From the NCBI GenBank assembly GCA_944323485.1, contig CALUSR010000001.1, positions 254,437 to 318,436 on the forward strand: DNA of 64,000 nucleotides. The letters run 5' to 3'. Under the pieces are notes generated by a model, which saw nothing but the letters and a program-made list of their open reading frames with translations, was not told where the DNA came from and did no database searches. The position numbers were made by a program, and so were the translations under genes. The stretch comes from Candidatus Gastranaerophilales bacterium. Lineage in GTDB: Bacteria > Cyanobacteriota > Vampirovibrionia > Gastranaerophilales > CAJFVJ01. The number at the start of each line of letters is the position of its first letter. Within the stretch, counting starts at the first letter, position 1. This document shows positions 42,154-51,547 of this stretch, piece by piece.

Positions 42154-43449
42154 ATGATACCGAGATATTCACGCAAACCCATGAGCGATATATGGGAGCT
42201 AAACTCGAAATATCAAACCTATCTGGACGTCGAACTTGCAATCTGCAAAGCCTACAACCAAATCGGAAAAATACCTGATGAAGCGCTCAAAGAAATTCAA
42301 CAAAAAGCCGCCTTCTCTGTAGAAAGAATTGATGAAATAGAAGCCGAAGTAAAACATGACGTCATAGCATTCCTCACCTGCGTGAACGAAAATATAGGAC
42401 CCGCATCAAAATACATGCACATGGGAGTAACAAGCTCTGACATCATCGATACCGCTATGGCAATCCAAATCCAAAAAGCAAGCGACATAATCGAAGCTGA
42501 CCTGAACGAAGTAATATTTACTCTGAAAAATAAAGCAAAAGAACATAAAAATACCATCTGCATAGGTCGCTCCCATGGCATCCATGCAGAACCTATGACA
42601 TTCGGTGTCAAACTGTGCTACTGGATTGATTTGTTTGAACGAGCCCTCGAACGCTTTAAAACAGCAAGAGAAGATATCAGAACAGGTCAAATCAGCGGCC
42701 CTGTCGGAACATACAGCAATATACCAACGGAAATTGAACAAATTGTTTGTAAAGAACTTAATCTAAAACCGGCAAAAATATCTACACAGGTAATATCAAG
42801 AGATCACCATGCCTACTATATGCAGTCGCTTGCATTAATCGGAACTTCAATTGAACAATGCGTAACAGAAATAAGACATCTCCAGAAAACTGAAGTGTTG
42901 GAAGTAGAAGAAGGCTTCTCAAAAGGACAAAAAGGCTCATCTGCCATGCCTCACAAGAAAAACCCCATAAGCTCAGAAAACCTTACGGGTCTTGCACGCC
43001 TTCTAAAATCAAACTCAATTGCCGCTCTTGATAACATAGTTCTCTGGCATGAAAGAGACATCAGCCACAGCTCGGTAGAAAGAGTCATATTCCCTGATTC
43101 AACAATCCTCGCAGATTATATGCTGAACAGATTCAAAAACACCGTTGAGAATCTTGTTGTACACAAAGATAATATGCTGAAAAACACCTCTCTATACGGC
43201 GGTGTAATCTTTTCGCAAAGAATATTGTTAAAACTGACAGAAAAAGGGCTAACACGTGAGCAGGCTTATACAATGACACAACGTAATGCCCTTGCTGCAT
43301 GGAATAAGCCCGGTGGCGACTTCAAATCTAATCTGCTTAATGATAATGAAATAAGAAAGTACTTATCCGAACTGGAAATTGATGAGTGTTTCAATCTACA
43401 ATATTACTTGAGAAACATAAACAAAATTTACGAGCGATTTGGCATATAA
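42154..43449 (+). CDS. purB: Adenylosuccinate lyase
   Basis: PurB removes fumarate from SAICAR and adenylosuccinate in purine synthesis. Family motifs are HMGVTSSDIIDTA, GRSHGIHAEPMTFG with the catalytic His, and the signature SSAMPHKKNPISSENLTGL (about residues 262-280). Length 431 is normal. It follows leuA by one base, with AAAGGAAAA as ribosome-binding site within leuA's end, so the two are co-transcribed. Confidence 0.95.
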   Translation: MIPRYSRKPMSDIWELNSKYQTYLDVELAICKAYNQIGKIPDEALKEIQQKAAFSVERIDEIEAEVKHDVIAFLTCVNENIGPASKYMHMGVTSSDIIDTAMAIQIQKASDIIEADLNEVIFTLKNKAKEHKNTICIGRSHGIHAEPMTFGVKLCYWIDLFERALERFKTAREDIRTGQISGPVGTYSNIPTEIEQIVCKELNLKPAKISTQVISRDHHAYYMQSLALIGTSIEQCVTEIRHLQKTEVLEVEEGFSKGQKGSSAMPHKKNPISSENLTGLARLLKSNSIAALDNIVLWHERDISHSSVERVIFPDSTILADYMLNRFKNTVENLVVHKDNMLKNTSLYGGVIFSQRILLKLTEKGLTREQAYTMTQRNALAAWNKPGGDFKSNLLNDNEIRKYLSELEIDECFNLQYYLRNINKIYERFGI

Positions 43450-43458
43450 AGGAGATTA

Positions 43459-46029
43459 ATGTTGAAAAGATTTTTGATAATTGCTGCCTCATGGTTTTTA
43501 CTTTGTCTGAACTCTCTCGCAGCACAACCTCAACTGTTTAAATTAAATAACGGACACACTGTTATTATAAAAGAAATCCCGCAAAGCGAAATAGTTACTG
43601 TTGATACTTGGGTAAAAACAGGCTCGCTTAACGAAAATGACAAAAACAACGGTGTTTCTCACTTCCTTGAACACCTTATGTTCAAAGGAACAAAAAACCA
43701 TAAAGCAGGCGAATTTGAAAAAATCCTAGACAACAAAGGAGCAATCTACAACGCCGCAACAAGCAAAGATTTCACCCACTACTACATCACATCCTCAAAA
43801 GATAATCTAAAAGAAACAATAAATTTACACTTTGATATGCTGCTTAACCCGGTATTTCCTCAGGACGAAATAGACAAAGAACGCAAAGTCGTAATTGAAG
43901 AAATCTCACGCTCAAATGATAATCCAACACGTGCCCTCTACAAAAATTTTACCTCCATGATGTACAAACAACACCCTTATCGCTACGAAACAATCGGCAC
44001 AAAAGAAATTATCTCTACAATTCCGAGAAATGAAATTGTCGGATATTACAACAAATTCTACACCCCTGACAACTTCACCACGGTTATAGCAGGAAACGTT
44101 AACTCTAAAAACGTCCTTGATATTATAAATGAGGAATTTAAAAACAAACAGTTCCAATCAACAAAACCAATTCAACACAAAAAAGAAATCCCTCAAAACA
44201 AACCCCAGGAAAAAATAACCTATGGAAACTACAACACGGGATATATGATGTTAGGCTATCATGGAGTTGATTTTCAAAACCAAAAAGAAAATCTTGCCCT
44301 CGATATCGCAAGCATAGTCCTCGGTGACGGAAGAAGTTCAAGACTGTATCAAAACATAAAAGAAAAACAACACCTTGCAAACTCTATCTCAAGCTCCCAT
44401 TCATCAAGCAAAGATGACAGCATATTCTATGTAAGCGCAAACTTCAAACCTCAAGACTACGAAAAGCTAAAAAAAGCTGTCTTGTGCGAAATAGAAAAAC
44501 TCAGAACAACAAATATAACAGATGAAGAATTCCAAAAAGCAATCAATATGGTTGAACGTGATTTTATTTATTCAAATGAGTCAACTGATGATATTGCCTC
44601 TTCTATCGGCTATATAATGACTATAGGAAACAAACTTGAGTATTATACAAACTATGTCAACGAACTCAAAAAAATTACTCCTGATGACGTAAGAAAAGCG
44701 GCCTGCAAATATTTAGATCCGAATAAAGTCGTTATATCAGCCTTAATGCCTGATAAAAACGAAAAGCCGGCGGCAAATATCACTCCATGCAATCAAAAAG
44801 TTTGCAAACAAATTCTCTCAAACGGAGCTGTTTTTATAAGCGAAAACTCTGATGCAAATGAAGTTATATCAATGAGCATACTCATCAAAGGCGGCAAATG
44901 GGTAGAAGCAAAACCGGGGTTAACTCCGCTTCTCGTAAGCACGATGATGAAAGGAACAAAAAACCGCTCCTCTCTAGAACTTGCCCAAGAGATGGAAAAC
45001 TACGGCATAATCATCGCCCCCTCAGTAAACAACGACTATCTTGAAATAAGCGTAAAATCAACAACAAAAGACTTTGACAGAGCAATGTCAATCCTCGAAG
45101 ACGTTTTGAACAACGCCTCTTTTGATATAACTGAAATAGAAAAAACAAAAAAAGATATGCTCGAACAAATCAAAAAAGCTGAAGATTTTCCGAAGACAAA
45201 ACTGTTCGATAATCTTATATCAAACATCTTCCCGCAAGGACCATACAGCCAGACAGGAGATATCCTAAAAAAAAGTATACCGACTGTAACAAAAGCAGAT
45301 ATAGAAAATTATTATCAAACAATTTTTATCCCGCAAAACATGGTTATATCTGTCACAGGAAATCTGAAAAATACTGATATATGTTCAAAACTTGAAAATA
45401 TTATCTCAAGAAAATCAGGAAAAATTGTCGATAACAAAAAATTTATAACCCCGTATAAACCTCTGCAGCAAAATAAAATTGTAAAATATGCAATGGAAAA
45501 TAATCAGGCAAACTGGATTGCGCTCGGGTACAAAACAGGGGGGATATCAGACTTCAACGAATATACAACTCTCAAAGTCATAAGCTCCATCCTCGGCAGC
45601 GGAATGTCTTCAAGATTGTTTGTGGATCTCAGAGAAAAGAAAGGGCTTGCTTACGAAGTCAGCAGCTACTATCCGACTCTTTTGAATAACTCCTATTTTG
45701 TTATGTATATAGGTACAAACCCCAAAAACAGCGAAGAAGCAAAAAAAGAATTCTTCAAACAGATTGAACGGCTCAAAAATGAACCTCTCAGCGAGCAGGA
45801 GTTATCAAACATCAAAAGTAATATGAAAGGTCTGCTTGCTTTAATGCAGGAAACTAATGCACAACGTTCAGAAATTCGTGCCAGATTCGAACTTTTGCGC
45901 AATGACTACGATTTTATTAACAACTACTCCAAAACTATTGATAAGGTAACATCAGGTGATATAATGAGAGTTGCGCGGAAGTATTTTTCGCATCCTTATG
46001 TACTATCAGAAATAGAGACGAAGAAATAA
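43459..46029 (+). CDS. Secreted M16-family zinc protease, double module
   Basis: A signal peptide (residues 1-21, ending SLAA) precedes two M16 modules of about 420 residues. The first has the inverted zinc motif HFLEHLMFKGTKN (HXXEH, residues about 68-72) and the distal Glu in ERKVVIEEISR, so it is catalytic. The second (from about residue 440) keeps the fold, with PLLVSTMMKGTKN in the matching place, but has no HXXEH and is inactive, as in paired PqqL/mitochondrial-processing-type enzymes where active and inactive halves are separate chains. It sits in the leuA-purB-thrB operon; the AAAGGAGA site is just before the ATG. Confidence 0.92.
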   Translation: MLKRFLIIAASWFLLCLNSLAAQPQLFKLNNGHTVIIKEIPQSEIVTVDTWVKTGSLNENDKNNGVSHFLEHLMFKGTKNHKAGEFEKILDNKGAIYNAATSKDFTHYYITSSKDNLKETINLHFDMLLNPVFPQDEIDKERKVVIEEISRSNDNPTRALYKNFTSMMYKQHPYRYETIGTKEIISTIPRNEIVGYYNKFYTPDNFTTVIAGNVNSKNVLDIINEEFKNKQFQSTKPIQHKKEIPQNKPQEKITYGNYNTGYMMLGYHGVDFQNQKENLALDIASIVLGDGRSSRLYQNIKEKQHLANSISSSHSSSKDDSIFYVSANFKPQDYEKLKKAVLCEIEKLRTTNITDEEFQKAINMVERDFIYSNESTDDIASSIGYIMTIGNKLEYYTNYVNELKKITPDDVRKAACKYLDPNKVVISALMPDKNEKPAANITPCNQKVCKQILSNGAVFISENSDANEVISMSILIKGGKWVEAKPGLTPLLVSTMMKGTKNRSSLELAQEMENYGIIIAPSVNNDYLEISVKSTTKDFDRAMSILEDVLNNASFDITEIEKTKKDMLEQIKKAEDFPKTKLFDNLISNIFPQGPYSQTGDILKKSIPTVTKADIENYYQTIFIPQNMVISVTGNLKNTDICSKLENIISRKSGKIVDNKKFITPYKPLQQNKIVKYAMENNQANWIALGYKTGGISDFNEYTTLKVISSILGSGMSSRLFVDLREKKGLAYEVSSYYPTLLNNSYFVMYIGTNPKNSEEAKKEFFKQIERLKNEPLSEQELSNIKSNMKGLLALMQETNAQRSEIRARFELLRNDYDFINNYSKTIDKVTSGDIMRVARKYFSHPYVLSEIETKK

Positions 46030-46958
46030 TGAAAGTAAGTGTAAGAGTACCTGCAACAACAGCAAATCTGGGCCCCGGATTTGATTGTTTCGGGTTGGCT
46101 CTCCAAATCTACAATACCATAACAATAGAAGAAACTATCATGCCTAAAGAAGATATAGAAATTATCATCATTACGCATGAAGACAAAGAAATTAATGAAA
46201 TGCACCTGCCAACGGATAATTCAAATGTCATTTACAGGGCAATTGAACTTCTCTACGGTTACGTCGGGCAAATCCCTTCTGCAATGAAAATTACAATAGA
46301 CACAGAAATTCCAATCGCAAAAGGGTTAGGTAGCAGTGCTTCTGTTATTGTCGGAAGCCTGATGGCCGCCAACAAACTGCTAGGTTCGCCTGCTGATTTG
46401 GATGCTCTTTTATCAATTGCTACAGAAGTTGAAGGACATCCTGACAATATCACATCAGCAATCCTTGGCTCATTTGTTTTATCTTCTCTTGAAGACGACG
46501 GAAGCATAATTTATCAAAAAATAGACTGGCCTCAGGATTGGAAGTTAACTCTGTGTATTCCTGATTATGAACTGGCAACAAACATCTCCCGCTCAGTATT
46601 ACCGGAAGAAGTAAAAATGCAGGATGCCGTATTTAATGCAAGAAGATGCGCTATGTTTATACAAGCACTCCAAACAAAAAATTCCGAATTAATGAAAATA
46701 GCCATGCAGGATAAACTCCACCAACCCTATCGTATCAGACTTGTTCCGGGGCTTGATGAAATAATCGACAACCTGAAAAATGTTGACGAAGTCTTGGGAA
46801 CAGCGCTCAGCGGTGCCGGTCCGAGCATTCTTGTCATCTCAAAAGGCAACAACATCGAAACAATTAAAAGCATAATCAAAAGTACATGGGAAAAATACAG
46901 CGTTAAAGCTGACATAAGAACCATCGGCGTAGACCTCGACGGAGCAAAAATTATTTAA
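46029..46958 (+). CDS. thrB: Homoserine kinase
   Basis: ThrB phosphorylates homoserine on the way to threonine. GHMP-kinase motifs are VRVPATTANLGPGFDCFGLA at the N terminus, the ATP-binding PIAKGLGSSASVIVG (residues about 95-109) and GTALSGAGPSILVIS at the C terminus. Length 309 is normal. The ATG shares one base with the stop of the M16 gene. The 3' end overlaps the convergent yibE/F-like gene by eight bases. thrA and thrC are not in the window. Confidence 0.95.
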   Translation: MKVSVRVPATTANLGPGFDCFGLALQIYNTITIEETIMPKEDIEIIIITHEDKEINEMHLPTDNSNVIYRAIELLYGYVGQIPSAMKITIDTEIPIAKGLGSSASVIVGSLMAANKLLGSPADLDALLSIATEVEGHPDNITSAILGSFVLSSLEDDGSIIYQKIDWPQDWKLTLCIPDYELATNISRSVLPEEVKMQDAVFNARRCAMFIQALQTKNSELMKIAMQDKLHQPYRIRLVPGLDEIIDNLKNVDEVLGTALSGAGPSILVISKGNNIETIKSIIKSTWEKYSVKADIRTIGVDLDGAKII

Positions 46959-48081
46959 GAAAACTCGGATATTTGAGCTTATTCTTGCTGAAACTGTCGA
47001 CAACCCACGAGCTGACCAACGCTGAAATCGGTATGCCTACAACAAGGTTTATACTTGCTATGCAGGTTGTGATTACAACAATCACAACACTGTTTAAATT
47101 AATAAACTTCAAAAACGGTATTTCACATAACATCAAAAACATAAAAATCATCAATCCGACATACGCATAAAGAAAAGATGTCGATACAGTCATAATAGTT
47201 TCCCGTCCCTGCGCCATGCCTGCTTTAAACAAAGAAACAAAATTATTCTTCACATCACTGCTTTTCAACTCAAAAATCCTGTTTGATATGCACGAACAAA
47301 TATGTAAAAGTACACCGAACACAGCAATCATGACAGAAGACATGAGTATCTCTCTGTTGTCCAGAAAAGGCTTGAGTGAATGCAAAATAACGGCTTCCTC
47401 ACAATGGAACCCATCTAAATCCGAAATATTTATAAATATTATTGACAGCAAACAACCGGCGGATAAACTCGCTGATGTGGACAAAGCAGACGATATAGTC
47501 CGAACATTTATCCCGTTTAAAATAAACCTCAACACAAAAGCCGACGTCATAAGCATAATAAATGTAATAAACACGGGTCTTAACCCGTTGAGAATTAATA
47601 AAAACAAAATTACTAATAAAAAAAACGATGACAAAACGGACAAAATTATCTTCAACCCCGCTCTGCCCCCTATAACCAGCAAAAGAAGAAAAAATAAAGA
47701 AACAAGAAACATAAGCACCGCACTGCGGTCTTTTGCGGCAACATAGACTTCGTACTCTTTGAAAAAACGCTCAACACTCAAGAGCACTCTATCGCCCTTC
47801 TTCACATTAATATCAAAAGCAGGATTTGACGTAAGCTGGTTTTCAACGGTAATTTCCTGATTTTTCAAATCACCTGAAAGAATTTTAACACGCAAAATCT
47901 GACCTATTTGATCTAAGTTGAACAACTTTGACAGTTCTTCATTGTTTTTTTCGGATAAAACTTCCACAACAACACCGTTTTCATAGTTGCTGTGTATTCT
48001 CTCAGGCAAATCAGACCCGGCAAAACAAGGAATAACACCGAGCATAATAAACAAAAACAAAAGTATAATTCTATTCATCAA
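46951..48081 (-). CDS. YibE/F-family membrane protein
   Basis: A signal-like N terminus (residues 1-21) is followed by a periplasmic beta-type domain (about 30-115: GQILRVKILSGDLKNQEITV, GDRVLLSVERFF) and about seven transmembrane helices from residue 122 on. FLLLLVIGGRAGLKIILSVL and GLRPVFITFIMLM match the YibE/F family, whose function is unknown. Length 376 is normal. The start overlaps the end of ruvB by 11 bases, so the two are co-transcribed. Confidence 0.85.
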   Translation of the reverse strand: MMNRIILLFLFIMLGVIPCFAGSDLPERIHSNYENGVVVEVLSEKNNEELSKLFNLDQIGQILRVKILSGDLKNQEITVENQLTSNPAFDINVKKGDRVLLSVERFFKEYEVYVAAKDRSAVLMFLVSLFFLLLLVIGGRAGLKIILSVLSSFFLLVILFLLILNGLRPVFITFIMLMTSAFVLRFILNGINVRTISSALSTSASLSAGCLLSIIFINISDLDGFHCEEAVILHSLKPFLDNREILMSSVMIAVFGVLLHICSCISNRIFELKSSDVKNNFVSLFKAGMAQGRETIMTVSTSFLYAYVGLMIFMFLMLCEIPFLKFINLNSVVIVVITTCIASINLVVGIPISALVSSWVVDSFSKNKLKYPSFLK

Positions 48082-49132
48082 AAAGACCTACTTGCTGGGA
48101 CGGTAATTTGTACTTGAGATGTCGGTAAGCTTCAGCTGAAGCCTTACGTCCCCGTGGTGTCCTCAAAATTAAACCTGCCTGTATCAAAAAAGGTTCATAA
48201 ACATCTTCAATAGTTTTTATATCCTCTCCTAATGCAGCAGATAAAGTTTCAATACCTACGGGTCCTCCGTTATATTTTTCTATAATTAATCTCAGAAGCG
48301 CAATATCCGTTGTATCAAGTCCAAGTGGGTCAATTTTTAATAAATCAAGTGAACTCTTTGCCGTTTTCTCATCAATAACACCGTCAGATTTAACTATGGC
48401 ATAATCTCTTACTCTCTTTACCAGTCTGTTTGCAATCCTCGGGGTGCCACGTGAGCGCAAGGCTATTGTTTTCGCCCCGTCTTCAGTAATTTTGACATCA
48501 AGAATACCTGCCGTACGTGAGATTACAGCCTCAAGCTCTTCCATTGTGTAAAATTCAAGACGGTGGACTATTCCAAAACGGTCACGAAGAGGACCTGACA
48601 GTGCACCTGCTTTTGTCGTAGCACCTATAAGCGTAAATTTTGCCGTAGGAATTCTGATAGACTTTGATGTCTGAGTTTTACCTGTAGTCATATCAATGAA
48701 GAAATCTTCCATAGCGGAGTATAAAATCTCTTCCGCTATCTTATTCAAACGATGAATTTCATCAATGAACAGAACATCGCCGTCTTTCAATGACATAAGT
48801 ATGCCTATAATATCTCTCGGTCTTTCAAGCGCAGGTGCAGACGTGATTTTTATATTAGATTTCATCTCATTTGCAATAACACTCGCAAGAGTAGTTTTCC
48901 CAAGCCCCGGCGGTCCGTAAAAAAGCAGGTGATCAAGCGGCTGCTCTCTTTTTTTTGCAGCAAGAATAGTTATCTTGAGAGTTTCTTTCAGATGAGTCTG
49001 ACCGATATATTCATCAAACGTTTTCGGTCTGATATTATTCTCAAATCCGCGGTCATATTCTGTCTGTTTTGACACCGCATTGGTGTTTTTGCGAGACGGT
49101 TTTTTTTCTTCATCGTTTGAGATAATTGCCAA
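48071..49132 (-). CDS. ruvB: Holliday junction branch migration helicase RuvB
   Basis: RuvB is the AAA+ motor that drives Holliday junctions with RuvA. Walker A FYGPPGLGKTTLA, Walker B DVLFIDEIHRL, sensor 1 LIGATTKAGALSGPLRDRFG, and the C-terminal winged helix EPFLIQAGLILRTPRGRKA are all present. Length 353 is normal. The start is TTG at 49132; the in-frame upstream ATG in the leader runs into TAA within three codons and no later ATG comes before the conserved N terminus. ruvA is not in the window. Confidence 0.95.
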   Translation of the reverse strand: MAIISNDEEKKPSRKNTNAVSKQTEYDRGFENNIRPKTFDEYIGQTHLKETLKITILAAKKREQPLDHLLFYGPPGLGKTTLASVIANEMKSNIKITSAPALERPRDIIGILMSLKDGDVLFIDEIHRLNKIAEEILYSAMEDFFIDMTTGKTQTSKSIRIPTAKFTLIGATTKAGALSGPLRDRFGIVHRLEFYTMEELEAVISRTAGILDVKITEDGAKTIALRSRGTPRIANRLVKRVRDYAIVKSDGVIDEKTAKSSLDLLKIDPLGLDTTDIALLRLIIEKYNGGPVGIETLSAALGEDIKTIEDVYEPFLIQAGLILRTPRGRKASAEAYRHLKYKLPSQQVGLFDE

Positions 49133-49206
49133 CTCTTTACTCGTCCATATATATAACTCTATTAAAATTATACATTAAAACAAGCTTTGTATATCAAAAG
49201 ATAAAT

Positions 49207-49752
49207 CTATGATTCTTCTTCATCGTCATCAACATCTGACGAACTGCTTGCGCTAATGCTGTCAGAGTAGAAGATAGACATATTTTTTGTTCTGCGGTTT
49301 GTAACAAGCTCTTCTTTTTTCTCTTCCATTTCTTCAGTTGTATTATAAGAGTTTATCTCAGCCATGCTGACTTTGCCGTCGGAATTTTTATCTATTTTCT
49401 GGAAGTTTGCAAGAACCTCTGATAACTCTGATGTATCAACACCTGTCATCATTCCGCCAGAAGAACAGAGCTGCATAAGCTGAGAATAAGTCAAACCGTT
49501 TGTCTGGAATTGGTTCAAAAGCTGCTGCATCTCTGTTGCCGTAACGCTGCCATCCTGATCGGTATCAAGAGAACTAAAGTTATTTTGCAAATAACTCAAA
49601 AACGGCATATTGTAATAATTCACATTTGTAAAATCCTGTAAATCAGAAAACGAAACTTTTCCGTTGTTCTGCATAGCAAGCTGGTTGTATGTGCTGTTAA
49701 TCCCATACATGGCATTCATAATCAATGAATTTGCGTTAAGTGTTTCACTCAT
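49207..49752 (-). CDS. EF-hand calcium-binding protein
   Basis: 181 residues with two full EF-hand loops (DTDQDGSVTATE near residue 75 and DKNSDGKVSMAE near 140) and a degenerate one (NNGKVSFSDLQDF near 32). The loops have acids at the 1, 3, 5 and 12 positions needed for calcium. The C terminus is Ser/Asp-rich. There is no signal peptide, so it acts inside the cell or is exported by another route. The start is ATG 49752, where GGAG lies eight bases upstream; the ATG at 49773 is less likely. EF-hand proteins of this size are less common in bacteria. Confidence 0.85.
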   Translation of the reverse strand: MSETLNANSLIMNAMYGINSTYNQLAMQNNGKVSFSDLQDFTNVNYYNMPFLSYLQNNFSSLDTDQDGSVTATEMQQLLNQFQTNGLTYSQLMQLCSSGGMMTGVDTSELSEVLANFQKIDKNSDGKVSMAEINSYNTTEEMEEKKEELVTNRRTKNMSIFYSDSISASSSSDVDDDEEES

Positions 49753-49867
49753 GTTAATATCTCCACCATTCACTTTTCTTTATTTTAATGATTATTAAAA
49801 AAAAAGAAACCATATATTTGAATTAGTTTGGAAATTTATTTAAAAATTCAAAAAATTGCCAGGAATT

Positions 49868-50707
49868 TTAATCCGCTATCCCGAACAAATTCTTCGCATT
49901 TGAATAAAAAACTTTCTCAAGAATCTCTTCCGCTCTGTCTGCAAAGCTTGCAAGAATTGCCCTCTCAACAGCATCCGCAAAATGTGCATAGTGCTGCGCA
50001 TCCCCGAAAATTCCAAGAGGCGCATCTGTAGCAAACATAATCCTGTCTTCCCCGACTTTTGCAACAGCCTTCACAACAGACTCCATATCACACCATGAGA
50101 TATCGGCATAAAGATTTGCTTCACCGCTCTCTTTTGCCCTTCTCATAATCTTTATGGTTTCCTTCTTCGAACTAAGACCTCCCGTAGACAGGTGTCCGAG
50201 TATAACAGGAACATCCTTATATCTCTTTGCCAGTTCATAAATCAATCTGGGACTGGAATACTCGCAATCAATATGACCTGAATGAAAAAGACATGGGAGA
50301 CTATACTCCTGTGCAACCTCCATATAAGGATTATACAACTCAGAATCAGCTGGAATACAATGACAAAGAGGATGCAGCTTTAGAGCGCAGAATTTTTTGG
50401 GGAAATCTTCCAACAATTTTCTTATATTTCTTGCGCTTCCGTTATTAGGCTCGCATACACAGACAAATTGTGCCTCAGGGATATCGCCAAACATCTCAAG
50501 CAAATCTCTGTTTCCTTCAATTTCTGTCTTCGGCGTAAGTTTTGTCTGAAGATTCATATCAATGCAATCAAGCGTAGATATACAAAAATGTGATACACCG
50601 TTTTTTCTCATCACATCAAGAAGTAAATTTTTTGAAAAAACAGTTCCCTCAGGACTCCAACTTCCGACATGAACATGCATGTCTATATATTTCTTAACAA
50701 TCTTCAC
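49868..50707 (-). CDS. Amidohydrolase-2 family protein
   Basis: A TIM-barrel metal-dependent hydrolase of 279 residues: the N-terminal YIDMHVHVGSW gives the HXH metal ligands, FHSGHIDCEY and VILGHLSTGG supply further histidines, and IMFATDAPLG the catalytic Asp. The closing segment ILEKVFYSNAKNLFGI is typical of the family. Substrate unknown; decarboxylases and lactonases are relatives. It follows the carbonic anhydrase gene by three bases, so they form one operon. Confidence 0.85.
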   Translation of the reverse strand: MKIVKKYIDMHVHVGSWSPEGTVFSKNLLLDVMRKNGVSHFCISTLDCIDMNLQTKLTPKTEIEGNRDLLEMFGDIPEAQFVCVCEPNNGSARNIRKLLEDFPKKFCALKLHPLCHCIPADSELYNPYMEVAQEYSLPCLFHSGHIDCEYSSPRLIYELAKRYKDVPVILGHLSTGGLSSKKETIKIMRRAKESGEANLYADISWCDMESVVKAVAKVGEDRIMFATDAPLGIFGDAQHYAHFADAVERAILASFADRAEEILEKVFYSNAKNLFGIAD

Positions 50708-50710
50708 TTA

Positions 50711-51379
50711 TTACTCCGAAACAATTTCCACTTCGCCTGTTTCTGAATGATATATAGCCCCGACTACTTTAATTTCACCTTTATTAATTTGTTTTTTGAT
50801 AAGAGGTTTTGATTTCTTCAAATCTTTAACAACATTTATTACATTATTTTTGATTGTATTTTCAAGCAAATCACCCTCTTGCCCTTTTGACTCTTCAATA
50901 ACTGCCTCAAGTTCGTCAAAAAGATGCAAAACATGATCAAGATCTTTGTCTTCTGTTATCGCTGTTTTGATAGAATCACAATTTGTATGCCCCAAAACAA
51001 CAACCAGAGGAACCTGCAGATGTTCGGTAGCATACTCAACACCGGTCAGAACATTTGAATCAACAACATTCCCTATATTTCTGATAACAAACAGCTCGCC
51101 AAGTTTCTGATCAAAAATAAACTCGGGGGCAATCTTCAAATCATTGCACGAGATAACAACAGCTATAGGATGCAAACCTTTTTCCAGAGAAGATTCTCTT
51201 TTTTCACTTTTTTCAGTTTTATCTTTTCTTTGCTCCTGAACAAAATTGGCATTCCCCATCATAAGCTCTCTTAGAACTTCATCCGCCGTAAAAGCAGGTT
51301 TGCTGTTTTCTTGAGCAAAACATGTTAATGTATAAGCACTGATAAATGTTACAAGTAAAAATTTGATTATTCTCTTCAT
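50711..51379 (-). CDS. Exported beta-class carbonic anhydrase-like protein
   Basis: It interconverts CO2 and bicarbonate if active. A signal peptide (about residues 1-22, MKRIIKFLLVTFISAYTLTC with a possible lipobox TCFAQ) precedes a beta-CA domain. The zinc ligands are Cys in VVISCNDLK and His/Cys in LGHTNCDSIK, and VIRNIGNVV is conserved. The Asp of the usual C-x-D-x-R dyad is kept, but the Arg is Lys (CNDLK). The start is ATG 51379 by its distance from AGGGG; GTG 51388 and ATG 51382 are alternatives. It is co-transcribed with the amidohydrolase. Confidence 0.87.
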   Translation of the reverse strand: MKRIIKFLLVTFISAYTLTCFAQENSKPAFTADEVLRELMMGNANFVQEQRKDKTEKSEKRESSLEKGLHPIAVVISCNDLKIAPEFIFDQKLGELFVIRNIGNVVDSNVLTGVEYATEHLQVPLVVVLGHTNCDSIKTAITEDKDLDHVLHLFDELEAVIEESKGQEGDLLENTIKNNVINVVKDLKKSKPLIKKQINKGEIKVVGAIYHSETGEVEIVSE

Positions 51380-51506
51380 CATCCACACCCCTTTATTCTC
51401 TTATCCAATTGTAGAATATATTTCGTCGAAAAACAAGAAAACAATTTCTTAAATTCTTAAATCTTATACAATTTTACAGAAATAAATTTTGCATTTGACA
51501 ATAATT

Positions 51507-51515
51507 TGCTATAAT
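51507..51515 (+). promoter_or_regulatory. Extended -10 promoter of the lemA-like operon
   Basis: TGCTATAAT is a TGnTATAAT extended -10, 33 bases before the ATG at 51548. A weak -35 (TTTGCA, 51488-51493) lies 16 bases upstream of the TATAAT. Confidence 0.55.
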
Positions 51516-51547
51516 TCTATAGAAGTTATTTATCAACTGGGAAAAAT

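Noticed and set aside
47216-47746. 176-codon plus-strand frame inside the yibE/F-like gene
   Set aside because: Antisense shadow of a clear membrane-protein gene.
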